A DNA stretch of 64,000 nucleotides from Pseudomonas cavernae. Its GTDB lineage: Bacteria > Pseudomonadota > Gammaproteobacteria > Pseudomonadales > Pseudomonadaceae. Positions 49,325 to 58,391 of this stretch are shown here, one piece after another; within the stretch, counting starts at the first letter, position 1, and every line of letters begins with the position of its first letter. The position numbers and the translations under genes are program-made. The stretch is taken from the NCBI RefSeq assembly GCF_003595175.1, contig NZ_CP032419.1:1302001-1366000 (forward strand), read 5' to 3'. The notes beneath the pieces are model-generated. The model was not told the DNA's origin. It did no database searches and was given only the letters and a program-made list of their open reading frames with translations.

Positions 49325-50261
49325 CGAAGGCCCCCAGACGTTTGACGATGGACAGGTAGATGGCGATCAGTACGATCGGCACCAGGGTGAAGGCGGCGGC
49401 CATCGGCATGTTGCCGATCGAACCCTGCTGGGAATACACCATGCTGCCGATGAAGAAGCCGGGCGGGCCGATCAGCTGCGGCACGATAAAGTCGCCCAAC
49501 GTCAGCGAGAAGGTGAAGATCGAGCCGGCGGCGATGCCGGGAATCGACAGCGGCAGGATCACCTGGGTGAAGGTCTGCTGCGGTCGGGCGCCGAGGTCGG
49601 CCGAGGCCTGCAGCAGGGACGGCGGCAAGCGCTCCAGCGAAGCCTGGATCGGCAGGATCATGAACGGCAGCCAGATATAGACGAACACCAGGAAGCGCCC
49701 GAGGTGCGAGGTCGACAGGGTGCTGCCGCCGACCCCGGGAATGCCGAGGATGACCTGCAGCAGCGGAGCCAGACCGAGGTGGTCGACGAACCACTGCGCC
49801 ACCCCGCCCTTGGCCAGCAAGAGGGTCCAAGCGTAGGTCTTGACGATGTAGCTGGCCCACATCGGCAGCATCACCGCGATGTAGAAGAACGCCTTGGTCT
49901 TGCCGTTGGTGTAGCGCGCCATGTAGTAGGCAATCGGGAAGGCCAGTACCGCGCTGGCGATGGACACGGCGACAGCCATGCTCAGGGTGCGCAGGATGAT
50001 GTCGAAGTTGGCGGCCTGGAACAGCGCGGCGAAGTTGGCCAGGGTCAAGTCCGGGGTCACCGCCATGGTGAAGTCGTCGAAGGTGTAGAAACCTTGCCAC
50101 AGCAGGGTCAGCAGCGAGCCGAGGTAGATCGCGCCGAACCACAGCAGCGGCGGGATCAGCAGCAGCGCCAGGTACAGGTTGGGCTTGCGGTACAGCAGGC
50201 TAGACAGGCGGCGCAGCGGGCCGTCGGCACGGCCGGCTGGAAGGTTCAGCGCGGTGGCCAT
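49314..50261 (-). CDS. ydcU: Polyamine-type ABC transporter permease YdcU
   Basis: A 315-aa permease of the PotB type. The start [14 protein letters not shown] at 50261 lies one base after the TGA of ydcT. About six helices follow, with the EAA-like loop [21 protein letters not shown]. The gene order ydcS-T-U-V is that of E. coli, where the system is linked to putrescine use. Confidence 0.92.
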   Translation of the reverse strand: MATALNLPAGRADGPLRRLSSLLYRKPNLYLALLLIPPLLWFGAIYLGSLLTLLWQGFYTFDDFTMAVTPDLTLANFAALFQAANFDIILRTLSMAVAVSIASAVLAFPIAYYMARYTNGKTKAFFYIAVMLPMWASYIVKTYAWTLLLAKGGVAQWFVDHLGLAPLLQVILGIPGVGGSTLSTSHLGRFLVFVYIWLPFMILPIQASLERLPPSLLQASADLGARPQQTFTQVILPLSIPGIAAGSIFTFSLTLGDFIVPQLIGPPGFFIGSMVYSQQGSIGNMPMAAAFTLVPIVLIAIYLSIVKRLGAFDAL

Positions 50262-50262
50262 C

Positions 50263-51303
50263 TCACACACCCTCGGCCGGGGTTTCGCGCAACGGCACCA
50301 TCGCCTCGCGCGGCCAGCGCGCGGTGACCTGCTGGCCGGGCTGGTACTGATTGGCGCTGCCGCGTTGCCATTGATTGTTGGCCTGGCTGACGGCGAGGGT
50401 CTGGCCGTTGTCCAGCTGGATCTCGTAGCGGGTGGCGGCGCCCTGGTACTGGATATCGTGGAGCAGGCCGCCGACCAGAATATCGTCGCCGCTCGCCGCG
50501 CCGTCGGCGAAACGGATGTGCTCCGGGCGGATCGAGAAAGGCGCGCTGCTGCCGGCGATGCGCTGGGCCAGTTCGCCACGCAACACGTTGGAGGTGCCGA
50601 CGAACTCGGCGACGAAGGCGGTCGCCGGCTGCATGTACAGGTTGCGCGGGGTATCGACCTGCTCGATGCGGCCCTTGTTGAACACCGCCACGCGGTCGGA
50701 CATCGACAGCGCCTCGGTCTGGTCGTGGGTGACGAAGATGAAGGTGATGCCGAGCTGACGCTGCAGCTTCTTCAGCTCGCTCTGCATCTGCTCGCGCAGC
50801 TTGAGATCGAGCGCACCGAGCGGTTCGTCGAGCAGCAGCACCCGCGGCCGATTGACCAGCGCGCGGGCCAGGGCCACGCGCTGACGCTGGCCGCCGGACA
50901 GCTGCGCCGGCTTGCGCTCGCCATAGCCGGTCAAGGCGACCATGGCCAGCGCTTCCTCGGCACGCTTGAGGCGTTCGTCCTTGCCGACGCCCTTGACCTT
51001 GAGGCCGTAGGCGACGTTGTCGCGCACGTTCATGTGCGGGAACAGCGCGTAGTCCTGGAACACGGTGTTGACGTCGCGCTGGTAGGGCGCCAGACCGACG
51101 GCCTCGGCGCCGTGGATGCGAATGGAGCCGGCGCTGGGTTGCTCGAACCCGGCGATCAGACGCAGGCAGGTGGTCTTGCCCGAACCGGACGGGCCGAGCA
51201 TGGAAAAGAACTCACCGTCCTTGATGGCCAGGGATACCCGGTCGACGGCCTTCACTTCGCCGAACACGCGGGAGACTTCGGTGAATTCAACTGCGATGGT
51301 CAT
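50263..51303 (-). CDS. ydcT: Polyamine-type ABC transporter ATP-binding protein YdcT
   Basis: A 346-aa PotA-type ATPase. Walker A is GPSGSGKTT, the Q-loop is VFQDYALFPHM, the signature is LSGGQRQRVALARAL, and Walker B with the D-loop is LLLDEPLGALD, with the switch His in VTHDQTEAL. A TOBE domain forms the C-terminus (FSIRPEHIRF). It energises YdcUV. A 223-bp gap holding element E3 and a family F hairpin separates it from ydcS. Confidence 0.93.
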   Translation of the reverse strand: MTIAVEFTEVSRVFGEVKAVDRVSLAIKDGEFFSMLGPSGSGKTTCLRLIAGFEQPSAGSIRIHGAEAVGLAPYQRDVNTVFQDYALFPHMNVRDNVAYGLKVKGVGKDERLKRAEEALAMVALTGYGERKPAQLSGGQRQRVALARALVNRPRVLLLDEPLGALDLKLREQMQSELKKLQRQLGITFIFVTHDQTEALSMSDRVAVFNKGRIEQVDTPRNLYMQPATAFVAEFVGTSNVLRGELAQRIAGSSAPFSIRPEHIRFADGAASGDDILVGGLLHDIQYQGAATRYEIQLDNGQTLAVSQANNQWQRGSANQYQPGQQVTARWPREAMVPLRETPAEGV

Positions 51304-51343
51304 GTGTTGCTCCAGAGAAAACGATGTTCGGGGCAGACGCTTG

Positions 51344-51366
51344 CCTCTCCCGTGAACGGGAGAGGG
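51344..51366 (+). repeat. Repeat family F hairpin
   Basis: CCTCTCCCGT and ACGGGAGAGG, a short perfect stem just upstream of ydcT and next to element E3. Confidence 0.6.
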
Positions 51367-51385
51367 AACTGGCGTGTGCGCTTCG

Positions 51386-51527
51386 AAAGTGGCTCAGAGG
51401 GCGTAGCGAGCAGGCCTCAGCCGTGTCCGGCCAGCGCGCAGGAACCGCAGCGTACTGAAGTACGTGAGGATTCCGAGCACTGCCCGGGCGCGGATCAGGC
51501 CTGCGCAGTAGCCATCTGGGCCACTTT
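51386..51527 (-). repeat. Stop-codon-abutting long hairpin element E3 (142 bp)
   Basis: The ends AAAGTGGCTCAGA (51386-51398) and TCTGGGCCACTTT (51515-51527) pair at 12 of 13 positions, and the arms pair along their length, including CAGGCCT and AGGCCTG. The core stem is CGTAC/GTACG (51451-51455, 51460-51464) inside GGAACCGCAG and TGAGGATTCC. On the minus strand it starts on the last base of the ydcS TAA. Confidence 0.85.
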
Positions 51528-52687
51528 TACCGACCGCCCATGATCGCGATGTAGTCCTGCGTCCAGCGGCTGTATGGCACGCACTGGCCCTGGGTCTTGC
51601 ACTTGGCCTGCGGGGTTTTCCAGAAGGCGATGCGGTCGAACTGGTCGTAGCCGTTGGTGGCGCAGCCGCCGGCGCCGAGCAGTTCACTGGCCTTGCAACC
51701 GGCCGGTACCGCCGGCAGCGAGCCGAACCATGCGGCCAGGTCGCCCTGCACCTTGGGCTCCAGCGACCAGTCCATCCACTTGTAGGCGCAGTTCGGGTGC
51801 TTGGCGTCGGCATGCAGCATGGTGGTGTCGGCCCAGCCGGTGACCCCTTCTTTCGGGAACACGGTGGCCACCGGCTGCCCTTCGGCCTTCAGGGTATTGG
51901 CCATGTAGCCCCAGGTGCTGGAGGCGACCACGCCTTCGTTCTTGAAGTCGCTCATCTGTACCGTGGCGTCGTGCCAGTAGCGGTGGACCAGCGTGTGTTG
52001 CTTGCGCAGCAGCTCGAGCACGGCGGCGTACTGTTTTTCGTTGAGCTCGTAGGGGTCGTTGATGGCCAGATCCGGCTGGGCGGATTTCAGGTACAGCGCC
52101 GCGTCGGCGATATAGATCGGCCCGTCGTAGGCCTGCACGCGGCCCTTGTTCGGCTTGCCGTCGGCCAGCTGCTGCGCCTCGAACACCGCACTCCAGCTGT
52201 CCGGCGCCTTGCTGAACGCCTTGGTGTTGTACATCAGCAGGTTCGGGCCCCACTGGTAGGGCGTACCGTAGGTCTTGCCATCGACGGTATACCAGTCGCC
52301 GCCTCCCAGGCGCGGGTCGAGGTTCTTCCAGTTGGGCACCAGTTTCGGATCGATCGGCTGCACGCGCTTGCCGTAGATCAGGCGCAGCGAGGCGTCGCCG
52401 GAGGCGGTGACCAGGTCGTAGCCGCCCTTGTTCATCAGGCTGACCATCTCGTCGGAGGTCGCCGCGGTCTTGATGTTGACCTTGCAGCCGGTGTCCTTCT
52501 CGAACTGGGTGACCCAGTCGTAGTTCTTGTCGGTTTCGCCGCGCTCGATGTAGCCCGGCCAGGCGACGATATCCAGACGCCCTTCGCCGGCGCCCACGGC
52601 TTTCAACGCTTCGGCGGCCTGCAGGCTGGTGCTGGCCAGCAGGGCGGTGGCGAGCGCACTGAGCAAAGCAGTCTTGTGCACGAACAT
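51527..52687 (-). CDS. ydcS: Periplasmic substrate-binding protein YdcS
   Basis: A 386-aa polyamine-type solute-binding protein with a signal peptide (MFVHKTALLSALATALLASTSLQA). The match to E. coli YdcS as I remember it runs end to end, from LDIVAWPGYIERGETDK to the last residues YSRWTQDYIAIMGGR. E. coli YdcS also has reported polyhydroxybutyrate-synthase activity. It is first in the ydcS-TUV set, but element E3 sits between it and ydcT, which may lower expression of the membrane genes relative to the binding protein. Confidence 0.93.
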   Translation of the reverse strand: MFVHKTALLSALATALLASTSLQAAEALKAVGAGEGRLDIVAWPGYIERGETDKNYDWVTQFEKDTGCKVNIKTAATSDEMVSLMNKGGYDLVTASGDASLRLIYGKRVQPIDPKLVPNWKNLDPRLGGGDWYTVDGKTYGTPYQWGPNLLMYNTKAFSKAPDSWSAVFEAQQLADGKPNKGRVQAYDGPIYIADAALYLKSAQPDLAINDPYELNEKQYAAVLELLRKQHTLVHRYWHDATVQMSDFKNEGVVASSTWGYMANTLKAEGQPVATVFPKEGVTGWADTTMLHADAKHPNCAYKWMDWSLEPKVQGDLAAWFGSLPAVPAGCKASELLGAGGCATNGYDQFDRIAFWKTPQAKCKTQGQCVPYSRWTQDYIAIMGGR

Positions 52688-52767
52688 TGGAATTCCCTCT
52701 TCTTGATTTATGGTCGGGGCAGTGGAACGTCGTGGTGCTACGCCCGGATCGGGCGACTTCTTGTACT

Positions 52768-54234
52768 TCAGTAAAGCTGCTCGCCGTGGCGCGCCATGAT
52801 GTGGCGCACCACGCTGTAGTCCTGCAGCGAGTCGCTGGACAAATCCTTGCCGTAGCCGGAGCGCTTGAGCCCGCCGTGGGGCATCTCGCTGACCAGCATG
52901 AAATGGCTGTTGATCCAGGTGCAGCCGTACTGCAGGCGGGCGGCGACCTGCATCGCCTTGTCCAGATTCTGCGTCCACACCGAGGAGGCCAGGCCGTATT
53001 CCGAATCGTTGGCCCAGTCCACCGCCTGGCTCAGCTCGTCGAAGCGGGTGACGCTGACCACCGGACCGAACACCTCGCGCTGGACGATCTCGTCGCTCTG
53101 CTTGCAACCGGCCAGCAGAGTCGGCTGGTAATAGAAGCCGGGGCCGGAGTGCACGGCGGCCCCGGTGACCCGTTCGATATGCGGCTGGCCGAGGGCGCGC
53201 TCGACGAAGCTGGCCACGCGGTCGCGCTGGCGCGGGCTGATCAGCGGGCCGAGTTCGTTGTCGGCATCGCGCTTGCGAGCGAAGCGCAGGCTGGCCACGG
53301 CGTCGCCCAGTTCGGCCACCAGGCGGTCATGGATACCAGTTTGAGCATAGATGCGGCAGGCGGCGGTGCAATCCTGGCCGGCGTTGTAGTAGCCGTAGCT
53401 GCGCACGCCCTCGACCACCGCGGCGAGGTCGGCGTCGTTGCAGACGATCACCGGCGCCTTGCCGCCGAGTTCCAGATGGGTGCGCTTGAGGCTCTTGGCG
53501 GCGGCCTGGAGGATCTTCTGCCCGGTGACGATATCGCCGGTCAGCGACACCATGCGCACCTTGGGGTGGCCGACCAGCAGGCCGCCGACGCTTTCGCCGC
53601 CGCCGCAGAGGATGTTCAGCACCCCAGGCGGCAGCAGCTCGGCCAGCACCGGGGCGAGGGCGAGGATCGACAGCGGGGTGTGCTCGGACGGCTTGAACAC
53701 CAGGGTATTGCCGGCCGCCAGGGCCGGGGCGATCTTCCACGCCGCCATCATCAGCGGGTAGTTCCACGGTGCGATCGAGGCCACCACGCCGATTGGGTCG
53801 CGGCGCACCATGCTGGTGTAACCGGGCAGGTACTCGCCGGCCAGCTGGCCGGTCTGGCAGCGCACCGCGCCGGCGAAGAAGCGGAACACATCGATGCTCG
53901 CGACGAGGTCGTCCTGGCGGGCCAGATGCTGCGGCTTGCCGCAGTTCAGCGCTTCCAGGCAGGCGAGCGAGTCGGCGCGCTGGGCGATGGCGTCCGCAAT
54001 TGCCAGCAGCAAGTTGGAACGCTGCGCCGGAGTGGTCCGCGACCAACTGGCGAAGGCGCGCTGCGCGGCCAGGATCGCCGCTTGCACCTGCTCGCCGGAG
54101 GCTTCGGCGACCTGGGTCAGCACTTCGCCGCTGGCGGGGTTGAGGATGGCCTCGGCGGAACCGGCGCCGGCGACCAACTGGCCGTCGATCAACAGCTCGG
54201 TGAGGAAGGGCGGGGGAGTCGCAGCGCCGGCCAT
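52768..54234 (-). CDS. Second aminobutyraldehyde-dehydrogenase-like enzyme
   Basis: A 488-aa aldehyde dehydrogenase closely similar to the patD product (shared [31 protein letters not shown] and SEMPHGG-K-SGYGKD). Catalytic Cys is in [11 protein letters not shown] and Glu in LELGGKAPV. The start [18 protein letters not shown] at 54234 gives a short N-terminal extension over PatD; another ATG lies upstream. It lies first in the ydc locus after the LysR gene. It may take a different aminoaldehyde or be differently regulated. Confidence 0.88.
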   Translation of the reverse strand: MAGAATPPPFLTELLIDGQLVAGAGSAEAILNPASGEVLTQVAEASGEQVQAAILAAQRAFASWSRTTPAQRSNLLLAIADAIAQRADSLACLEALNCGKPQHLARQDDLVASIDVFRFFAGAVRCQTGQLAGEYLPGYTSMVRRDPIGVVASIAPWNYPLMMAAWKIAPALAAGNTLVFKPSEHTPLSILALAPVLAELLPPGVLNILCGGGESVGGLLVGHPKVRMVSLTGDIVTGQKILQAAAKSLKRTHLELGGKAPVIVCNDADLAAVVEGVRSYGYYNAGQDCTAACRIYAQTGIHDRLVAELGDAVASLRFARKRDADNELGPLISPRQRDRVASFVERALGQPHIERVTGAAVHSGPGFYYQPTLLAGCKQSDEIVQREVFGPVVSVTRFDELSQAVDWANDSEYGLASSVWTQNLDKAMQVAARLQYGCTWINSHFMLVSEMPHGGLKRSGYGKDLSSDSLQDYSVVRHIMARHGEQLY

Positions 54235-54344
54235 CGTGCTCGCTCTTGGGCAGAGATTGTTATTCGCGCATGGCCGGCAGGTGTGTGCCCAGGGCATGGC
54301 GTCTTATTGCCAGCAAGACTAGAGCCGGGCTTGGAGGGCGACAA

Positions 54345-54360
54345 ATTCTAAATACTGAAT
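54345..54360. promoter_or_regulatory. Candidate operator upstream of the second aldehyde dehydrogenase gene
   Basis: ATTC-N8-GAAT in an AT-rich patch, 111 bp before the ATG at 54234. The dyad fits the loose LysR-type pattern but is short; this is a guess from position. Confidence 0.25.
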
Positions 54361-54371
54361 GTTGCGTTCGA

Positions 54372-55283
54372 TTAAATAGATGGCCTGCGTCCGCTGGGTT
54401 GTTCGCGGGCGACGGTGAGGAACGGATCGACCAGTGCCGGCCGCGCCGTGCCACGGCGCCAGGCCAGGCCGACATCCAGGGTCTGGGTCAGGTCGACCAG
54501 GGCGCGAGCCTCGATGATGTCGCCTTCCAGCGACCAGGGCCGATAGGTCATGTCCGCCTGGATCGATAGGCCCAGGCCGGCGGCCACCAGGCTGCGCACC
54601 GCCTCGGTGGAACCGGTGCGCAGGGTGATGTGCGGCTGCAGTCCGGCGCGCGACCAGATGCGCTGGGCATTCAGGCCCATCTCGTCGACGTTCAGCTGGA
54701 TCAGCGGTTCGCTGACGACATCCGCCAAGGCAATGCTGTCCAGTTCCAGCAGCGGATGCCGGGCCGGCAGCCACAGGCGCAGCGGCGAGTGGGTCAGCAC
54801 CTCGGTTTGCAGGGCGTGGCGGTCTTCCAGGTTGGAGAGGATCAGCACGCCGACATCGATTTCACCGCTGATCAGCAGGTGCTCGATATAAGGGCGCTCG
54901 TCCTCCATCACGCGGATCTCCACGTTCGGGTAGGCGCGCTGGAAGCGGGTGACCAGATCGGCCAGGTAATAGCCGGCGACCAGGCTGGTGACGCCGACGG
55001 TGAGCTGGCCGGCGACCTGGTCGGTGCTCTGCTGCAGGCTGCGCTTGGCATTGTCGACTGTGGCCAGGATCAGGTGCGCCTGGCGCAGGAACTGGTGGCC
55101 CTGGTGGGTCAGGGTCATGCCCTTGGCGTGGCGGTTGAACAGGCTGACACCGATCTCCTGCTCCAGCTGCTGGATCGCCAGGGTCAGGGTCGATTGCGAG
55201 ATGAACGCCGTCTGGGCGGCGGCGGAGATCGAGCCGGTCTCGGCGACGGCGATGAAGTGGCGGATCTGGCGCAGGGTCATCAT
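54372..55283 (-). CDS. LysR-family transcriptional regulator
   Basis: A 303-aa regulator. The winged helix-turn-helix is MTLRQIRHFIAVAETGSISA to LTLAIQQLEQEIGVSLFNR. The effector domain starts near residue 90 (AGQLTVGVTSLVAGYYLADLVTRF). The start is one of two adjacent ATGs at 55283 and 55280. It lies upstream of, and on the same strand as, the aldehyde dehydrogenase-ydc genes, so it may control them. E. coli has the GntR/MocR-type ydcR at this place instead. Confidence 0.9.
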   Translation of the reverse strand: MMTLRQIRHFIAVAETGSISAAAQTAFISQSTLTLAIQQLEQEIGVSLFNRHAKGMTLTHQGHQFLRQAHLILATVDNAKRSLQQSTDQVAGQLTVGVTSLVAGYYLADLVTRFQRAYPNVEIRVMEDERPYIEHLLISGEIDVGVLILSNLEDRHALQTEVLTHSPLRLWLPARHPLLELDSIALADVVSEPLIQLNVDEMGLNAQRIWSRAGLQPHITLRTGSTEAVRSLVAAGLGLSIQADMTYRPWSLEGDIIEARALVDLTQTLDVGLAWRRGTARPALVDPFLTVAREQPSGRRPSI

Positions 55284-55498
55284 GGGTCGGCTTACCGTGT
55301 GCAGGCTAGGTTTTTCGTTGCTGTTTTTCGAATATGAATTAGAAGTTTCTGTTTTGTCGAATGATTGGTGAGCGCTACGCACCGGCTTGCGGCTATCGCC
55401 ACGTCGGCAATATCTCGAAGCACTCTCAGGCATGCCGGCGGGATTTCACGCGGATAGAGTGCAATCCATTGCCCATTCGCTTGTGTCTGGAGAACCTC

Positions 55499-56176
55499 AT
55501 GAATACGCGTGGTCTGCTCGATCAACTGCTCAAGTCCGGTCAGGAACTGCTGCAGAACAAGCCCGGCGCTGGTGCTGGCAGTGCCGGCCAGCTCGGTAAC
55601 CTGCTCGGCAGTGTCGGTGGCGGCGCTTTGGGCGCGGGTGCCATCGGCCTGCTGCTGGGCAGCAAGAAGGCGCGCAAGCTGGGTGGCAAGGCGCTGACCT
55701 ATGGCGGCCTGGCGGCGCTCGGGGTGGTCGCCTACAAGGCCTATAGCAACTGGCAGCAACAACAGGCCGGGGCTACGCAGACCGAACCGCAGACGGTGGA
55801 TCGCCTGCCGCCGCCGCAGGTCGAGCTGCACAGTCACGCGATTCTCCGGGCCCTGGTGGCGGCGGCCAAGGCTGACGGCCATATCGATGCGCGAGAGCGC
55901 CAGCTGATCGACGGCGAAGTGCTCAAGCTCACCGATGACCGCGAACTGCAGGGCTGGCTGGATCGCGAGCTGCACAAGCCGTTGGACCCGGCGGAAGTGG
56001 CGCGTGCGGCGCAAACCCCGGAAATGGCCGCGGAAATGTACCTGGCCAGCCTGCTGATGGTGGACGAGGAACACTTCATGGAACGCGCCTATCTGGAGGA
56101 GTTGGCGCGCCAACTGAAGTTGGCGCCCGGCCTCAAGGCCGAACTGGAAAGCCAGGCCCGGCAGGCGCTGCAATAG
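55499..56176 (+). CDS. DUF533 (TerB-like) protein, first of a tandem pair
   Basis: A 225-aa protein of the YebE/DUF533 family. A short N-terminal helix (MNTRGLLDQLLKSGQELLQ) is followed by a Gly/Ala-rich hydrophobic stretch (residues 27-75) that may enter the membrane, then a TerB-like helical domain (HSHAILRALVAAAKADGHID, AQTPEMAAEMYLASLLMV). The function is unknown. The start MNTRGLL at 55499 has GGAG seven bases upstream. A paralogue follows directly. It is divergent from the LysR gene. Confidence 0.87.
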   Translation: MNTRGLLDQLLKSGQELLQNKPGAGAGSAGQLGNLLGSVGGGALGAGAIGLLLGSKKARKLGGKALTYGGLAALGVVAYKAYSNWQQQQAGATQTEPQTVDRLPPPQVELHSHAILRALVAAAKADGHIDARERQLIDGEVLKLTDDRELQGWLDRELHKPLDPAEVARAAQTPEMAAEMYLASLLMVDEEHFMERAYLEELARQLKLAPGLKAELESQARQALQ

Positions 56177-56214
56177 CGCTTTGTAGCCCGCGTGCCGGCG
56201 ATCACTGCCGGACC

Positions 56215-56287
56215 GTAGGTTGGCTTGAGCGCAGCGATACCCAACGAACAGGCGCCGATGGGAGTCGCGTAGCTCAACCCATCCTAC
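56215..56287 (+). repeat. Repeat family B, copy 5
   Basis: GTAGGTTGGCTTGAGC and AGCTCAACCCATCCTAC ends; the left arm is diverged. It lies between the two DUF533 genes. Confidence 0.8.
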
Positions 56288-56408
56288 CGATGCGCTCCGG
56301 ATCGCCCGCCCGCCGCCGGCCCGACCGTCCGGCAGCGGCCATGGCGAATTGCCTTCGCCGGACTATCGTTTCTAGCCTAGCCCGGCGCATCGACGGGAGG
56401 GAGGCGAG

Positions 56409-57167
56409 ATGAATACCAGCGATTTGCTCGAACAATTACTGAGCTCCGGGCTCGCTGCGCAGGGCGGCGGCGCGGCATCCCGCTCCGGTGGTGCGCAAGG
56501 GGGGCTGGGCGACCTACTGGGTGGTGGGCTCGGTGACCTTTTGGGTGGTGGTGGCGCTATTAGTGGCGCCAGCGCTGGCGGCGGCCTGGGCGGGCTCGGT
56601 GGCCTGGGTGGCCTCGGCGGCTTGCTCGGCGGGCTGCTCGGCGGTGGTGCGTCGCAGGCTGGCCAGTCCCGCGGCGGTGGCTTGGGCGGTGGTATGGGGG
56701 CTGGCGGCCTTGCCACGCTCGGCATGCTCGCCTTCCAGGCCTTCAGTGCCTGGCAACAGAGCCAGGCAACCGCCGCCGCGCAGCAGCCGCAAACGGTCAA
56801 TACGTTATCCGGCGCCGCCGCCGAGGAGCACAGCCACGCCATCCTGCGGGCGCTGATCGCCGCCTCCAAGGCCGACGGGCGCATCGACGAGCAGGAGAAA
56901 AAGCTGATTTACGCGGAAATCGCCAAGCTTACGGCGGACCCTGAGTTGCAGAGTTGGCTGGATCAGGAGGTCAGTCATCCGCTCGATGCGGCGGAAGTCG
57001 CGCAGGCGGCGCAGACCCCGGAAATGGCTGCGGAGATGTACCTGGCCAGCGTGCTGCTGATCGGCAGCCAGCAGGGCGGCGAGCGCGACTACCTGGATGA
57101 GTTGGCCGCCCAACTGCGACTCGATCCGGGGCTGCAGGCCGAGTTGGAAGCCCAGGTGCGCGGCTAA
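56409..57167 (+). CDS. DUF533 (TerB-like) protein, second of a tandem pair
   Basis: A 252-aa paralogue of the preceding protein. The start MNTSDLLEQLLSSG and the TerB-like C-terminal half (HSHAILRALIAASKADGRID, AQTPEMAAEMYLASVLLI) match it closely. Residues about 20-110 are an extreme low-complexity Gly/Leu/Ala tract (GGLGDLLGG, GLGGLGGLGGLGG). The next gene starts three bases after the stop codon. The upstream 5' gap contains only repeat B and a short GC-rich stretch. Confidence 0.87.
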   Translation: MNTSDLLEQLLSSGLAAQGGGAASRSGGAQGGLGDLLGGGLGDLLGGGGAISGASAGGGLGGLGGLGGLGGLLGGLLGGGASQAGQSRGGGLGGGMGAGGLATLGMLAFQAFSAWQQSQATAAAQQPQTVNTLSGAAAEEHSHAILRALIAASKADGRIDEQEKKLIYAEIAKLTADPELQSWLDQEVSHPLDAAEVAQAAQTPEMAAEMYLASVLLIGSQQGGERDYLDELAAQLRLDPGLQAELEAQVRG

Positions 57168-57170
57168 GCC

Positions 57171-58181
57171 ATGGCTCTCCGTTCGGCACTGACCCCGCTC
57201 GCGGCGCTGCTGCTGGCCGGCTGGCCGCTCGCGGCGCCGGCGGCGCAGGAGGGCGAGCTCTACGCCTCCAGCCGCAGCTTGCTGCTGGAGGACAGCCGCT
57301 TCGTCCGCGAGGCGGCGCTGGACCGGTTGCAGCAGATTCGCTTCGCCTTCCGCGAGCCGCAGGCCGAGCCCGGTCAGCAGCCGGTCTGGGCGCGGGCCTA
57401 TGGCAACTGGGGCTCGGTGGATGCCGACGGTGCTGCGGCCCGGGTCGAGCGCGACAGCGGCGGCCTGTTCCTCGGCTTCGACCGCAAGCTCGACGACCGC
57501 TGGGTCGCCGGCGCGTTGGCCGGCTACTCGCAGCTCGATGCGCACCTCGACGGCCGCGCCGCCGCTGCCGACATCGACAGCTATCACCTGGCCGCCTATG
57601 CCGCCGCGCGCATCTACAACCAACTCGGCTTCAAGCTCGGCGCCGCCTACAGTCAGCACCAGCTCGACAGCAGTCGTCAGGGCCTGCACGGCGAGGGCGA
57701 TGGTCACAGCCTGCAGGCGTTCGGCGAGGCCGGCTACGCCATGGATTTCCAGACCTTCACCATCGAGGCCTTCACCAGCCTGGCCTACGTGACGCAGCGC
57801 AGCGATGGGCTGACGGAGAAGGGCGGCGCCGGCGCGTTGCGGGTCAGCAGCGGCAGCGAACATGCCAGCCTCGCCACCTTCGGCTGGCGTGCCGCCACCA
57901 GCTTCACCCTCAATGGTGGGCAGCGGCTGGTCACGCGCGGCAGCCTCGGCTGGCGGCATGCCTTCGGCTCGACCGAGGTGAGCAGCGATGCGGTGGCGCT
58001 GGCCGATGGTGCTGCGATCCGCAGCGCCGGCGTGCCGCTCAGCGAAGACAGCCTGCGCCTCGACCTCGGCCTCGACTACGAGCTGTTGCCGGAGGTCTAT
58101 GTCGGCCTGCTGTATGCCGGCAACTACGCCGATGCCGCGCGCGACAATGCCGTGAGCACCCGCCTGAGCCTGAAGTTCTAG
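57171..58181 (+). CDS. Autotransporter-type outer-membrane beta-barrel protein without a passenger
   Basis: A 336-aa exported protein with a signal peptide (ending AAPAAQE). After a 45-residue helical segment (SSRSLLLEDSRFVREAALDRLQQ), an autotransporter beta-domain begins at WARAYGNWGSVDADG and shows alternating barrel strands (FLGFDRKLDDRWVAGALAGYS, LRLDLGLDYELLPEVYVGLLYAGNY). It ends in LSLKF with the terminal Phe typical of outer-membrane proteins. Autotransporters normally carry a large passenger before this domain; here there is none. It may be co-transcribed with the DUF533 pair. Confidence 0.87.
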   Translation: MALRSALTPLAALLLAGWPLAAPAAQEGELYASSRSLLLEDSRFVREAALDRLQQIRFAFREPQAEPGQQPVWARAYGNWGSVDADGAAARVERDSGGLFLGFDRKLDDRWVAGALAGYSQLDAHLDGRAAAADIDSYHLAAYAAARIYNQLGFKLGAAYSQHQLDSSRQGLHGEGDGHSLQAFGEAGYAMDFQTFTIEAFTSLAYVTQRSDGLTEKGGAGALRVSSGSEHASLATFGWRAATSFTLNGGQRLVTRGSLGWRHAFGSTEVSSDAVALADGAAIRSAGVPLSEDSLRLDLGLDYELLPEVYVGLLYAGNYADAARDNAVSTRLSLKF

Positions 58182-58201
58182 TGCCCGCTTGTGGTGCTTT
58201 C

Positions 58202-58280
58202 GTAGGACGGGTTGAGGCGCGTAGCGACGATACCCATCGAGTCGATGCCGATGGGTATCGCTTCGCTCAACCCATCCGAC
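58202..58280 (+). repeat. Repeat family B, copy 6
   Basis: GTAGGACGGGTTGAGGC and CGCTCAACCCATCCGAC ends, with inner GATACCCATCGA and GATGGGTATCG. Confidence 0.83.
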
Positions 58281-58320
58281 GTGGATAAGGTGCGGGCATC
58301 CGCAACCGCCGGGCGGCGGG

Positions 58321-58349
58321 CTGCCAGGGGCTGGCAACTGCGGTATACT
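58321..58349 (+). promoter_or_regulatory. Candidate promoter of prfB
   Basis: CTGCCA (58321-58326), a 17-bp spacer and TATACT (58344-58349), 43 bases before the prfB ATG. Confidence 0.55.
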
Positions 58350-58391
58350 CGCCGGCTTTTCACGAAGTTCCGCCTGCGAGTGCTGCCTGCC

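Noticed and set aside
46931..55283. The ydc locus as a horizontally acquired island
   Set aside because: Base composition and codon use look like the flanks, there is no integrase, tRNA or direct repeat boundary, and similar loci are common in the genus.
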